DNA from: Acetobacteraceae bacterium
GTDB taxonomy: Bacteria > Pseudomonadota > Alphaproteobacteria > Acetobacterales > Acetobacteraceae
Direction: 5' to 3'
Length of the DNA stretch: 64,000 nt
Assembly (NCBI GenBank): GCA_024280945.1
Contig: JAMXLO010000104.1
Location: 25,202 to 89,201, forward strand
Shown: positions 35,295 through 44,060 of the stretch, piece after piece
Position numbering within the stretch: the first letter of the stretch is position 1
Layout of the letters: each line of letters opens with the position of its first letter
Notes under the pieces: generated by a model
Databases searched by the model: none
The model's input: the letters and a program-made list of their open reading frames with translations, nothing else
What the model was told of the DNA's origin: nothing
Made by a program: the position numbers and the translations under genes

Positions 35295-37478
35295 TCATAC
35301 TGCCGAGAAGCGACGTACAACGTTTTCCAGCAGGCGCGAGATCGGACCTTCAAAGCCATTGTGCCACAAGCTGCCGCAGAAAGTAATGGAGCCGACGGAG
35401 AATACCGCACCCCCGGAGGGCGTGTCGAAATACACGATCTCGCCCCGCGCCAGATCGGGCACTGGCTCGCCGTTGATCGTTGTCGTGTTCGCGAGCAACT
35501 CCTCCGGTACGGTCAGGAACGAGGGAAGCGGGTTTTCCGAGCGTGCCAAGATGACCGCGTTGTCCGGCGTGCCCAGCATCGGATCGGCGCGATCAAGTTC
35601 GAAGCCGGCGGCGCCACCTCCCGACTGGCCGTAATCGCCGAGTACATCTTCTTCGATGCCATCGAACATCCAGACGAAGCGCGCCTCACGGGACGCAGGC
35701 AGCCGCCGGTAGTAAGTGCCTTCGAACGCCGCCTGGCAGGAGAAGCCGACGCCCGCCAGCATCTGTGGTGGCCTGCGATTGCGGCGCCACAATCCGCCCA
35801 GCTGTCCGTCGGTCTGGTGGTAGTATTCGCCTGGTTCAGCGGCCCATGTGCGAATGCCGCCTTCGGCGCGGCGCAATTCGATCAGGTGCGGCGTCGCCTT
35901 GTTCCGCGTGACGCGCCAGTAGAACCCGTTGCCGCCGAGATAACCCAGCCGGCCGCCTTGCTTGGTATAGGCGCTCAGCGCGTCGAGCGTGCCGGTCGTG
36001 TGATACTCCGGATGGGACCCGGTCAGCACGGCGCGATAGGGTGCAATCAGCGCGACACTTTCCTCATCGAGATCTTCATCCGTCACGATATCGAAGTCGA
36101 AGCCTTTGGCTTCGAGCCAGGCCAGCAAATGCAGGTCCGCCGGGTAGTGGCGCATGCCCGAGCCGCGTGGGTCGTTGAATGTCAGGAACCCAGGCCGCAT
36201 CGTCAGAATTGGCCGATACCGCGTGGAGAACGAGATGCCGCTGCCGTCGCGGTGCTTGTTGTAGGTGGAGTGCCCGTAAGTGTGGTGCCTGTTCGGATTG
36301 TGCGGATAGGCGTTCCACGCAGCAACCCGCTCGAAATAGCCATCGTCGATGCTGGCGCGCTCATGATTGGCATAAGCCTGATAGGTGAACGTGGATGCCA
36401 GGAACACGATCGGAGCAAACGGTCCTTGCCGCTTCGGCAGGACGTAGAGCGGCAACCAATCCTCGCCGGCATCGCATGTCAGATGCAATGCATACGCGCC
36501 GCTGCGCAGGTCATCCGGTACCGTCCAGGTGAAATCGGCCCGCCAGCCGCAGTCGCTCAGGTCGTCGTCATGGAAATGGATCGCACCGTAGTCGCTTGGC
36601 GCGTGGCGCCAGCACTGCTCGGTGCCACTCCAACGCATACCGACCACGGCGCGTGTCGGTGAGTTGATCAGCTTGCCGGCGCACGCCTGAGGGCCGATAT
36701 CGGTAATGATCTGCGTGTCGATGCCGCGCGATAGGTCCCAGCCCGCAAGAAGGTTCGGCGCCAGCGCCCCCAGCGTCACGCCTGGATCGCTCCATGACGC
36801 AACGAAGCCGCGCAATATGGCGGGATCCTCGAGCTTGCCGGTAAAATGCCCGGTGGGTGCGGCGGGATTTTCGGCGGCCAGCAAAACCTTGCCACCGGTC
36901 GGCAGCCGAAGTCCGTTGGTATGCGTGGCGGCGCTTGCAGGCGCGATGCTATCCAGCGGTTGCTGCCCGATCAGCACGCGGCCGCTCGCAGGATCTGCCG
37001 CAAGCCATACACGGTACCAACGCGCGGCAACAACCGGTGTACCAGTGGCGACGGCGACGTGACCGCCGTCCCACCTGATCCGGGCGCTTGCGCCATTGGC
37101 GCTGAGCACCAGCACAACGCCGGCATCATCAGCTTCCTGCGTCAACAAAGCCTGCTCGCTGTCAACGACACCGGCCCGCGCCAACACGGTCCAGCTGCGC
37201 GCCGCATCAGGTGCATGCGTCGGGCCGCGATCGACGATCGCATAGGAGCCGCGTCGGACCTCCTGCCGCCGACCGGTGAAGGCGGCATCGAAGCGCGACG
37301 ACAGGTCCTCGAACCGTACGCCAGGTCCGTGCGGATTGGGGTCTCCGCTCAGCACCCGCGCAAGCCGCGCGCGATACGGGCCGGGCGTGTTCATGCTGAC
37401 AAAGGCGGTAAAGGTTTCGCCAGGACGATGTGAGAAGCGGTCGAGATAGCCGGTGATCGGCAATTGCTGTGTGCTCAT
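35295..37478 (-). CDS. N,N-dimethylformamidase large-subunit-like protein
   Basis: 727 residues. An N-terminal half (1-320) looks like a jelly-roll/LamG-type domain with TRAVVGMRW and CWRHAPSDYGAIHFHDDDL. The C-terminal half (320-727) is a Rossmann-like/amidotransferase-like domain with YVLPKRQGPFAPIVFLAST, LLAWLEAKGFDFDIVTDEDL, LTGSHPEYHT and GGRLGYLGGNGFYWRV. This matches the large subunit of N,N-dimethylformamidase. In the characterised enzyme a mononuclear iron is held by two Tyr and one Glu; candidates here are Tyr366, Tyr406 and Glu491. It would hydrolyse an amide to amine plus acid. No small-subunit gene lies beside it. It is divergent from the oligopeptide-type binding protein. Confidence 0.85.
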   Translation of the reverse strand: MSTQQLPITGYLDRFSHRPGETFTAFVSMNTPGPYRARLARVLSGDPNPHGPGVRFEDLSSRFDAAFTGRRQEVRRGSYAIVDRGPTHAPDAARSWTVLARAGVVDSEQALLTQEADDAGVVLVLSANGASARIRWDGGHVAVATGTPVVAARWYRVWLAADPASGRVLIGQQPLDSIAPASAATHTNGLRLPTGGKVLLAAENPAAPTGHFTGKLEDPAILRGFVASWSDPGVTLGALAPNLLAGWDLSRGIDTQIITDIGPQACAGKLINSPTRAVVGMRWSGTEQCWRHAPSDYGAIHFHDDDLSDCGWRADFTWTVPDDLRSGAYALHLTCDAGEDWLPLYVLPKRQGPFAPIVFLASTFTYQAYANHERASIDDGYFERVAAWNAYPHNPNRHHTYGHSTYNKHRDGSGISFSTRYRPILTMRPGFLTFNDPRGSGMRHYPADLHLLAWLEAKGFDFDIVTDEDLDEESVALIAPYRAVLTGSHPEYHTTGTLDALSAYTKQGGRLGYLGGNGFYWRVTRNKATPHLIELRRAEGGIRTWAAEPGEYYHQTDGQLGGLWRRNRRPPQMLAGVGFSCQAAFEGTYYRRLPASREARFVWMFDGIEEDVLGDYGQSGGGAAGFELDRADPMLGTPDNAVILARSENPLPSFLTVPEELLANTTTINGEPVPDLARGEIVYFDTPSGGAVFSVGSITFCGSLWHNGFEGPISRLLENVVRRFSAV

Positions 37479-37510
37479 ACGAGGAAGGCTGGCGGGCGCG
37501 GCGCAACACT

Positions 37511-37549
37511 GTCAAGGCGCGATAGCAAAGATCGTCACGGCACCTTGAC
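37511..37549. promoter_or_regulatory. Short inverted repeat in divergent promoter gap
   Basis: GTCAAGG and CCTTGAC arms with 25 nt between, in the 156-nt gap between the divergent dimethylformamidase-like and peptide-binding-protein genes. Placement suggests an operator controlling both; the arms are short, so chance is possible. Confidence 0.25.
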
Positions 37550-37634
37550 GGCCAATGTCCGCATCGTCACGGTTCGTGCAAACACCATCAGCCTGCGATC
37601 AGGGAACGGCGACCGCGGCTACCAGGAACCGCTG

Positions 37635-39203
37635 ATGCTCAGACGTGTGACTTTCTCTGCCATTACTGTCATATCGGTTTGCGCTGCTGCGCCAGTTTCA
37701 GCCGAGCCATTCAAGTGCCCGCGTGTCGGCGGCAATTTCACCTTTGGTCAGGAGGCCAATTTCAACGGTCTCGATCAGATGACCTCTGCTACAATTTCGA
37801 CCCGCAATATCGCCATGAACATGTTCGAATCGCTGATGACGCGCGATGAGAACTTCAAGCCGATCCTGGAACTTGGCGATTCGATGGCGGAGACGTCGGA
37901 CCATCTGATGTACACCTTCAAACTGCGCCAGGGAATCCGCTTCCACAATGGAAAGGAGATGACATCTGCTGATGTTGTCGCCTCATTCGACCGCTACGCC
38001 AAGATCGGCCTGTATCGCAGCACGCTTGCCAACGTTGATCGCTGGGAAGCGCCCGACAAGGACACATTCATCATACATATGAAGAAGGTGCAGCCAACCT
38101 TCCTGGAACTCCTGAGTTCGTTCGGCGCACCGATCGTGATCATCCCGGCAGAAAACAAGGATGATCCGCCGATGCAACTCAAGACGATCGGCACGGGCCC
38201 ATGGCAGCTGGTCGAGTCGGCTCCCGGTGGCTACGTCAAGATGAAGCGCTACGAGGGCTATAAGCCGAACACGAACTTCGAGCAGAAGACCGGCCTGGGC
38301 GGCTACAAGCAGGCTTGCTTCGATACTGTGACCTTCCGCATCGTGACCGAACCGCAGGCTCGCGTCGCCGGTCTGAGAACCGGGGAACTGCAGGGCGTAG
38401 AGGACCTACCCACCAAGTCTTTAGCCGATCTGAAGAACGACAAGAATATAAGCGTCATCCCCTTGCAGAACTGGTGGATCCAGATCGCACAGCCAAATGT
38501 CTCGATGCCACCCACCGACAACGTGATGTTCCGCAAGGCGGTCCAGGCCCTGTTCGACATGGACGAAATCATGGACGCCGCATCTGATGGCAACTACCAC
38601 CTGCATGCCGGTTTCCAGTATCCTAACCAGGCGTTCCATTCCGATGCCGGCAAGGACACTTACAACCTCAAGAATCCCGACCTTGCTCGCAAATACCTCG
38701 CGCAGTCAGGCTACCAGGGTGAGCCCGTCGTTCTCCTGACCAACAAAGACTATCCCTCGATGTACAACTCTGCCCTGGTGATGCAGCAGGAGATGCAGGC
38801 GATCGGCATCAATGCCCAGCTCAAGGTGGTCGACTGGCCGACCTCGGCGCAGATGGCACAGAGGTCGGATACCGGCTGGAATATCTTCTGTACCGGCTGG
38901 GGTACGCAGCCAGCCCTCGGCGTGCTCCCCACCATGCAGCTCTTCGTGCAGCCTGGTGCAGTCTACATGCCGAAGGGCGGCCAGGATGATCCGCGGGTCG
39001 TGGAATACTGGACCGAGACGAACAGCCTGCCGACGTTGGAAGGCCGCAAGCAAGCCTTCGCCAGGATGCAGCAATACGTGCTGGATCAGGTCTACACGGT
39101 CCCGCTGGGTTCACTGACCAAGGTGCAGGCAGTGCGCGCCAACGTAAAGGGCTACGTGCCCTATCGCATTCCCCGCCTGTCAAACGTCTGGTTCGAGCAC
39201 TGA
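37635..39203 (+). CDS. ABC oligopeptide/nickel-type substrate-binding protein (SBP family 5)
   Basis: 522 residues from ATG 37635. Signal peptide MLRRVTFSAITVISVCAAAPVSA, then the family 5 binding fold. Core patterns: NMFESLMTRDENFKPILE, AETSDHLMYTFKLRQGIRFHNG (in pieces), GTGPWQLVESAPGGYVKMKR and NVKGYVPYRIPRLSNVWFEH-type ending. It binds peptides, opines or similar compounds in the periplasm. The matching permease and ATPase genes are not in the window. It diverges from the dimethylformamidase-like gene, so it may take up a substrate, such as an amide, for that enzyme. Confidence 0.9.
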   Translation: MLRRVTFSAITVISVCAAAPVSAEPFKCPRVGGNFTFGQEANFNGLDQMTSATISTRNIAMNMFESLMTRDENFKPILELGDSMAETSDHLMYTFKLRQGIRFHNGKEMTSADVVASFDRYAKIGLYRSTLANVDRWEAPDKDTFIIHMKKVQPTFLELLSSFGAPIVIIPAENKDDPPMQLKTIGTGPWQLVESAPGGYVKMKRYEGYKPNTNFEQKTGLGGYKQACFDTVTFRIVTEPQARVAGLRTGELQGVEDLPTKSLADLKNDKNISVIPLQNWWIQIAQPNVSMPPTDNVMFRKAVQALFDMDEIMDAASDGNYHLHAGFQYPNQAFHSDAGKDTYNLKNPDLARKYLAQSGYQGEPVVLLTNKDYPSMYNSALVMQQEMQAIGINAQLKVVDWPTSAQMAQRSDTGWNIFCTGWGTQPALGVLPTMQLFVQPGAVYMPKGGQDDPRVVEYWTETNSLPTLEGRKQAFARMQQYVLDQVYTVPLGSLTKVQAVRANVKGYVPYRIPRLSNVWFEH

Positions 39204-39328
39204 GCCGGAGGCTTGCTGGAGCTTGCCGTCGCCAAAGCAGGACCCCCGACAGCACGCCGTGACCGTGAAGTGCCCGTGATCCACGGTGTCCTTTCCGCCG
39301 CCCGATGAATGCTGCAAGAATCTTCACT

Positions 39329-39346
39329 GGTAACGCTTACGTTACC
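39329..39346. promoter_or_regulatory. 7+7 bp palindrome, possible operator
   Basis: GGTAACG-CTTA-CGTTACC, a perfect inverted repeat with a 4-nt centre in the 250-nt gap before the NarL-type regulator. The size suits a dimeric regulator's site. The target regulator is unknown. Confidence 0.4.
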
Positions 39347-39452
39347 GTTCGGCACGTCTAGATTCCCTGACGTGAACCGGGCATTTCGATATTCGAGACC
39401 GGTCTCATGATTTGATACCAAACGACGCCCGACACTCGTGGGAATGCCACAA

Positions 39453-40148
39453 ATGACGACGGAAGAATTTGCCGAAATCACGCTTCTAGTCGCTGACCGG
39501 GCCACGCTGTTTCGCCACGGCCTGCTCGGTCTGCTGAAGGAGCACCGACCCCGCTGGTGTTGCGCCGAGTCGGGCACTCTGGACGGAGTGCTGGCGCATC
39601 TGCGTGCCGAGCCCGTCGATATGCTGCTGTATGACATGCAACTCGGTGGTCAAACCGAGATTGCCAGCCTGCGTCAGCTGCGGACTGAGTTTCCACAGCA
39701 GTTGATCGTGGCAATGGCCGACCATGCCGACCGCGCGGTGATCCTGGAATCGCTTGCCGCCGGTGCAAACGGTTACGTGCTCAAGTCAACCACCCTGTCG
39801 CAATTGCTGCGTGCTATCGAGACAGTGCTGTCGGGAGCAGTCTTTGCACCGGCGACGCTCGCGGGTGCCCCCTGCCCGACGACGAGAAGCGCCCAGACCG
39901 AGGTCAGCCCCTTGCTCGCCAACCTGACCGAGCGGCAGATCGAGGTGTTTCGGCTCCTGTCGGAAGGCTGTGCCACCAAGACGATCGCACGCCGGCTCGG
40001 GCTGGCGGTCGGGACGGTGAAGGTACATCTGGCAGCGATTTATCGCGCGCTCGACGCACATAACCGCATCGAGGCACTGGCCAAGGCGCGTGGCACCGTT
40101 TTGACGGCGGCTCCACCACGTATGGCCGAGTCGCTCGTCGCCGCCTAG
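39453..40148 (+). CDS. NarL/LuxR-family response regulator
   Basis: About 231 residues from ATG 39453 (GGGA 9 nt upstream; GTG 39438 also possible). Receiver: the first acidic site is ADRATLFRHG instead of the usual DDH, the phosphoacceptor Asp is in LLYDMQLGG, and the conserved Lys is in GYVLKST. The C-terminal LuxR helix-turn-helix is complete: LTERQIEVFRLLSEGCATKT then GLAVGTVKVHLAAIYRALDA. The target genes and the partner kinase are not visible. It is the first of three regulator genes in a row, 429 nt before the CtrA-like gene. Confidence 0.9.
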   Translation: MTTEEFAEITLLVADRATLFRHGLLGLLKEHRPRWCCAESGTLDGVLAHLRAEPVDMLLYDMQLGGQTEIASLRQLRTEFPQQLIVAMADHADRAVILESLAAGANGYVLKSTTLSQLLRAIETVLSGAVFAPATLAGAPCPTTRSAQTEVSPLLANLTERQIEVFRLLSEGCATKTIARRLGLAVGTVKVHLAAIYRALDAHNRIEALAKARGTVLTAAPPRMAESLVAA

Positions 40149-40577
40149 TTCTGCATCGAAAACGCCGCCAGCATGCTGCCACCCGCCGCTGGTGGCCTTT
40201 GGTGCCAAGCGCCAGGTTCAAGGGATGGGCCTAACTCCACCAGTTGCAGGCGCAGCCATCGATTATCGATATAGGTCTGCGCAAGAATTTTTGGCGCAAA
40301 CCGCGCAGAGGCGTAGCCCACATCGCTTGCTGCAACGCATCACCTACTCCATCCTATCTGGCAATCGAGATAAGTGGCGGAAGGCACAGGTGCCAACGCG
40401 CCGGTGCTGCCCCGGCCACCCGCTTGCGCAGTCAGCGGCGAAGTCATTTCGATATAGTTTCCATTAGGCCGTACGGATTAGACCGGCTTATCGCCAGAAC
40501 AGTCCATCCGGCGGAATGAATTTACGGCTTCGTTTCGATACATTCCGCTCCGACATCAACCCGAAGGAATTCTTCCC
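40149..40577. other. 429-nt gap before the CtrA-like gene
   Basis: No gene supported. A TCTGCGC/GCGCAGA inverted repeat spans 40276-40309. The promoter of the CtrA-like gene should lie in the A/T-richer stretch at about 40440-40570. No TTAA-N7-TTAA CtrA box was found by eye. Confidence 0.35.
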
Positions 40578-41345
40578 ATGCTGGTCTTGCGAGTTGGTAA
40601 CGCCACATTCTGCCGTGGCGGCAATGCCACAGTGCTCGAGCACCATGGCATCCGAAGCGAACAGGCCGTGTCGGGCCGCGAGGCTTTGGAATTCCTCCGG
40701 CTCTACGACTATGACCTGGTGCTGATGGATCTGCAGCTGCCGGACGTGCCTGCATATGAAGTCGTGCGCATGATGCGCGCAGCCTCACTGAAGACCCCGG
40801 TCGTAATTCTGTCCGATGCGGCCACGGTGCAGGCGAAGGTGAAGGCGCTCGACCAGGGCGCGGATGATTTCCTTCTCACGCCGTGCGATGCGGAGGAGAT
40901 TCTGGCGCGTATCCGCGCCGTGGTTCGCCGCAGCCAGGGCCACACGAAATCCGCCTTGACGCTTGGCCCGGTGGAATTGTTGCTGGATCGCCGGGATGTA
41001 CGGGTACATGGCGAGTCACTGCATCTCTCTCGTCGCGAATACGCCGTGCTCGAGCTGCTGTTCCTGAAGCAGGGACACATCCTGAACAAGGGCGCATTCC
41101 TCACGCATCTCTACTGCGGAATGGACGAGCCAGAGATGAAGACGATCGACGTGATCATCTGCCGGCTGCGCAAGAAGCTGGCTGTGGCAGGCGTGCCGTC
41201 TCTGATCGATACCGTGTGGGGTTGCGGATACATCCTGCGTGACCCGTCGACTGACCAGCAGGATGAGAGGCGTGTCACGAGCCCGCAGCCCGCTGTCGAA
41301 CGAATTGAGACCGGCTGGTCCGACCGTATGCGCATCGCGGCCTGA
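40578..41345 (+). CDS. CtrA-like OmpR-family regulator with a degenerate receiver
   Basis: 255 residues. The DNA-binding half strongly resembles CtrA: HLSRREYAVLELLFLKQGH, LTHLYCGMDEPEMKTIDVII and CRLRKKL plus TVWGCGYILRDP. The receiver keeps the phosphoacceptor at Asp51 (LVLMDLQLPD) and LYDYD. However, the acidic Mg-binding pair at the N-terminus is replaced (MLVLRVGNATF where CtrA has IEDD), and the conserved Lys of the KP motif is lost (LLTPCDAEEI). These changes should weaken or stop normal phosphorylation. CtrA controls cell-cycle and motility genes in Alphaproteobacteria, so this looks like a paralogue with altered control. It is convergent with the sigma-factor gene. Confidence 0.88.
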   Translation: MLVLRVGNATFCRGGNATVLEHHGIRSEQAVSGREALEFLRLYDYDLVLMDLQLPDVPAYEVVRMMRAASLKTPVVILSDAATVQAKVKALDQGADDFLLTPCDAEEILARIRAVVRRSQGHTKSALTLGPVELLLDRRDVRVHGESLHLSRREYAVLELLFLKQGHILNKGAFLTHLYCGMDEPEMKTIDVIICRLRKKLAVAGVPSLIDTVWGCGYILRDPSTDQQDERRVTSPQPAVERIETGWSDRMRIAA

Positions 41346-41495
41346 TTGCTGCCCGGCGAGAGCGCAGCAGACGGTCCCCGGCCATCGCAGTGGACGGAGC
41401 CTGGCTGTCGCTCTTGCTGGAAGACCGGCCAACACCCAAGTCCGACGTCGCCCCGTGAATATGGAGGCGCGACGCCATTGTCGCCGGGATCGGAA

Positions 41496-42497
41496 TCAGC
41501 CGACAGCGAGTGCGACCGATTTGGTGGATCCAGGTTTCTCGGCTGAAGGTGTGGCCGCCCGGCGCTGGGCACGTACGGCCGGCATTGAGAATACGGCAGC
41601 GACCGACGGTCTGCCGTAGCCCTCCTGCGCCAAGACAATGGCAATCTTTCGCTTGGCGCTCGCTTCGAGCTGGCTCACCCGCTCACGCGTTACACGGAAT
41701 TGTTGGGCAAGCGTCTCCAAATGCACCACGTCGCCATCATCCTGCATGCAACGTGCGAGGAAGACGGCCCGCTCCCGCTCTCCCAGGACCTGGTTCACCA
41801 ACTGCATAATGCGCCGACGCGCCTTCGCGTGGTCCAGCCGATGAATCACATCGTCCTCCGGCGATTCCCGCCCGGCCGCGAGCGTTTCCTCTAGGTTCTC
41901 CCCGCCTGTCGCTTCGGTGCGTTCGCCTTCGAAGCTCAAGGCGCCGCCGTGGATCAGCCGCAGGCTGGAAGCGACTTCATCGGCATCTAAACCGAGCCGT
42001 CGGCCTATTCGTGCGTACAGCTCGGCTTCGGTGGCATCGACATTCTCCCGCTCACAGCTGCGGCGGGCATCGGCAAACAGCCTGCGTGCCGAACGGGCGA
42101 GCTGACGGTGCGCAGTGCTGGCGGGCAGCCGCACCGGCGCGGCATTGCGGCGGATATAGTCCTGGATGTACGCGCGAATCCAGCCGATTGCATAGGTCGC
42201 CAGGCGCGTCTCGAACCGCTCCGCGTCGAACCGCGCGATGGCAGTGTGGAGTCCGAGATGGCCTGCACCGATCAGGTCCACCAGTTCTATATTGCGTCTC
42301 CGATAGCGCGTGGCGATCGCCACCACCAACTTGCTGTGGCTTTCCCAAAGCGTGGTCAATGCAGTCTGGCGTTCCTCCGCATCGGTCGAGGATTGGTAGA
42401 TGCGTAGCAGTTGCCGTTCGCGCTCGGGCCCCAGATTGGACCAGTTCTGTTGCGTGCGAATGGCAAGCTCGCGCCACCCGCTTGTCTCCGTCGACAT
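41496..42497 (-). CDS. RpoH-like sigma-70-family factor
   Basis: 333 residues from ATG 42495-42497 (AAGGGC upstream). Region 2: NIELVDLIGAGHLGLHTAIA and TRLATYAIGWIRAYIQDYIR (residues 69-115). Region 4: LAQQFRVTRERVSQLEASAK near 265-285. This matches the RpoH group (sigma-32), but where RpoH has its core-binding QKKLFFNLR box it reads HRQLARSARRL at 130-140. Hence it is either a divergent RpoH paralogue or another alternative sigma. An upstream frame extension to 42983 crosses the divergent promoter and is not convincing. It sits between the CtrA-like gene (convergent) and the DadA-like operon (divergent). Confidence 0.88.
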   Translation of the reverse strand: MSTETSGWRELAIRTQQNWSNLGPERERQLLRIYQSSTDAEERQTALTTLWESHSKLVVAIATRYRRRNIELVDLIGAGHLGLHTAIARFDAERFETRLATYAIGWIRAYIQDYIRRNAAPVRLPASTAHRQLARSARRLFADARRSCERENVDATEAELYARIGRRLGLDADEVASSLRLIHGGALSFEGERTEATGGENLEETLAAGRESPEDDVIHRLDHAKARRRIMQLVNQVLGERERAVFLARCMQDDGDVVHLETLAQQFRVTRERVSQLEASAKRKIAIVLAQEGYGRPSVAAVFSMPAVRAQRRAATPSAEKPGSTKSVALAVG

Positions 42498-42830
42498 GCG
42501 GCCCTTCCGCAGTATCAAATCCAGGACGCCAGTTCGTCTTCCGCGGGGGCTCACTGTTCCATGAACACCGGTGGCCTTTGCAGACGCCGGGTCATACGAA
42601 GAGTTAACGATCCCCCAAAGGTTTATATCGGAACTGTTACCTCTTCTGCAAGTTTGGTTGCAATGAAAAAACTGTTCGCGCGACCGATCGCTCCTTTGAA
42701 CCGGTGAAACCGTGACAGCAATAACGTTTGCATAGCGAACCTCTCGCCGTTCACGATACGTTCTAAAATTGCGGCGGCCCTCACTCCCCCAAGGCTTGAG
42801 GTGGCGGTCACTCCGCGCCAACACTCCAGC
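42498..42830. promoter_or_regulatory. Divergent promoter gap between sigma factor and DadA-like genes
   Basis: 333 nt without a supported gene. It is relatively A/T-rich at about 42590-42680 (for example around TTTATATCGG), which would suit divergent promoters. No strong -35/-10 pair is assigned. Confidence 0.35.
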
Positions 42831-44051
42831 ATGCGGATCCTGATCATGGGCGGCGGTGTGGTGGGTGTGACGACAGCCTATCAACTCCTCAAGGACGGCC
42901 ACGATGTCGTGCTGCTTGAGCGACAGGATACCGTCGCGCGCGAAACGAGTTGGGGCAACGCCGGCATGATCGCGCCCGGTCACTCCTTCGTCTGGTCCTC
43001 GCCTCGCGCCCCCTGGATCTTGCTGAAATCGTTGTTCCGCAAGGATCAGGCCCTGCGCTTCCGCTTCTCGGCCGATCCGAGGTTGTACACCTGGTCACTG
43101 AAGTTCCTCACCGAATGCACCGAGGCAAAGGCGCGGCGCAACACGCTGCGCAAGCATCAGATCGCGATGTACTCGCAGCGCGTATTGCACGAGGTGATCG
43201 CCGAGGAGCCGTTGGACTATGACCGCAATGTGCGTGGGGTCCTCTACTTTTATCGCGATGCGGCGGCACTGGAGGCTGGCGTTGCCCACATGCAGATCCT
43301 GGCCGAAGACGGGCAGGAGATCCGGGTCCTGGACCGCGCGCAGGTAAAGGAGCTGGAACCGGCGCTTGAGGGAGACATCGCCGGCGCAATCTACTGCCCG
43401 ACCGACGAGACGGGCGACTCGCACAAGTTCACCCGTGCACTTGCCGAACGATGCATCGCATTGGGTGGAGAATTCCACACCGGCACGAGCATCGCCGCAA
43501 TCGACACCGCCGGCGACACGATCAGCGCCGTGCGAACCTCCTACAAAGCGTTTGCTGCGGATGCCTACGTCATGGCGCTGGGTAGCTACAGCCCGATCAT
43601 GGCGCGCCGCATCGGAATCGATCTGCCGATCTACCCGATAAAGGGGTATTCGCTGACCATTCCAGTGGGCAACCACCGGGCATCACCGACAATCGGGACG
43701 ATCGACGAGACCAACCTCGTGGCGATATCGCGATTTGGGGATCGCGTACGCGTCACCGCCACGGCAGAATTCGCTGGATACGACACGAGCCACCGGCCGC
43801 GCGACTTCGCGTTCATGCGGTCCGTGGTGCAGCAGCTCTATCCTGACGGCGCCGACTACCACCGAGCCGAGATGTGGGCAGGGCTGCGGCCGATGACGCC
43901 TGACAATCTGCCGGTGCTGGGTCGCAAGAAGCACCGCAATCTATGGTTCAACACCGGCCATGGCCATATCGGCTGGACGATGTCGCATGGTACGGCCCGA
44001 ATCACCGCAGATCTGATCGCCGGACGCACGCCGGCCGTGCCAGTGGACTAG
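42831..44051 (+). CDS. DadA-like FAD-dependent amino acid dehydrogenase/oxidase
   Basis: 406 residues from ATG 42831. FAD Rossmann motif MRILIMGGGVVGVTTAYQL, SWGNAGMIAPGHSFVWSSP (the DadA N-terminal FAD/substrate loop), and C-terminal WAGLRPMTPDNLPVLGRKKH plus FNTGHGHIGWTMSHGTAR, which are diagnostic for D-amino acid dehydrogenases. It oxidatively deaminates D-amino acids to 2-oxo acids. The following gene encodes an Asp/Glu-racemase-type protein, 9 nt downstream, so together they may process D- or racemised amino acids. The longer frame from 42801 is less likely. Confidence 0.92.
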   Translation: MRILIMGGGVVGVTTAYQLLKDGHDVVLLERQDTVARETSWGNAGMIAPGHSFVWSSPRAPWILLKSLFRKDQALRFRFSADPRLYTWSLKFLTECTEAKARRNTLRKHQIAMYSQRVLHEVIAEEPLDYDRNVRGVLYFYRDAAALEAGVAHMQILAEDGQEIRVLDRAQVKELEPALEGDIAGAIYCPTDETGDSHKFTRALAERCIALGGEFHTGTSIAAIDTAGDTISAVRTSYKAFAADAYVMALGSYSPIMARRIGIDLPIYPIKGYSLTIPVGNHRASPTIGTIDETNLVAISRFGDRVRVTATAEFAGYDTSHRPRDFAFMRSVVQQLYPDGADYHRAEMWAGLRPMTPDNLPVLGRKKHRNLWFNTGHGHIGWTMSHGTARITADLIAGRTPAVPVD

Positions 44052-44060
44052 GAGGCAGCG

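Noticed and set aside
35361..36662. Plus-strand frame of 433 codons antisense to the dimethylformamidase-like gene
   Set aside because: No recognisable domain; a shadow of the GC-rich coding strand.
40149..40577. Canonical CtrA box (TTAA-N7-TTAA) upstream of the CtrA-like gene
   Set aside because: No pair of TTAA with seven-base spacing was seen.
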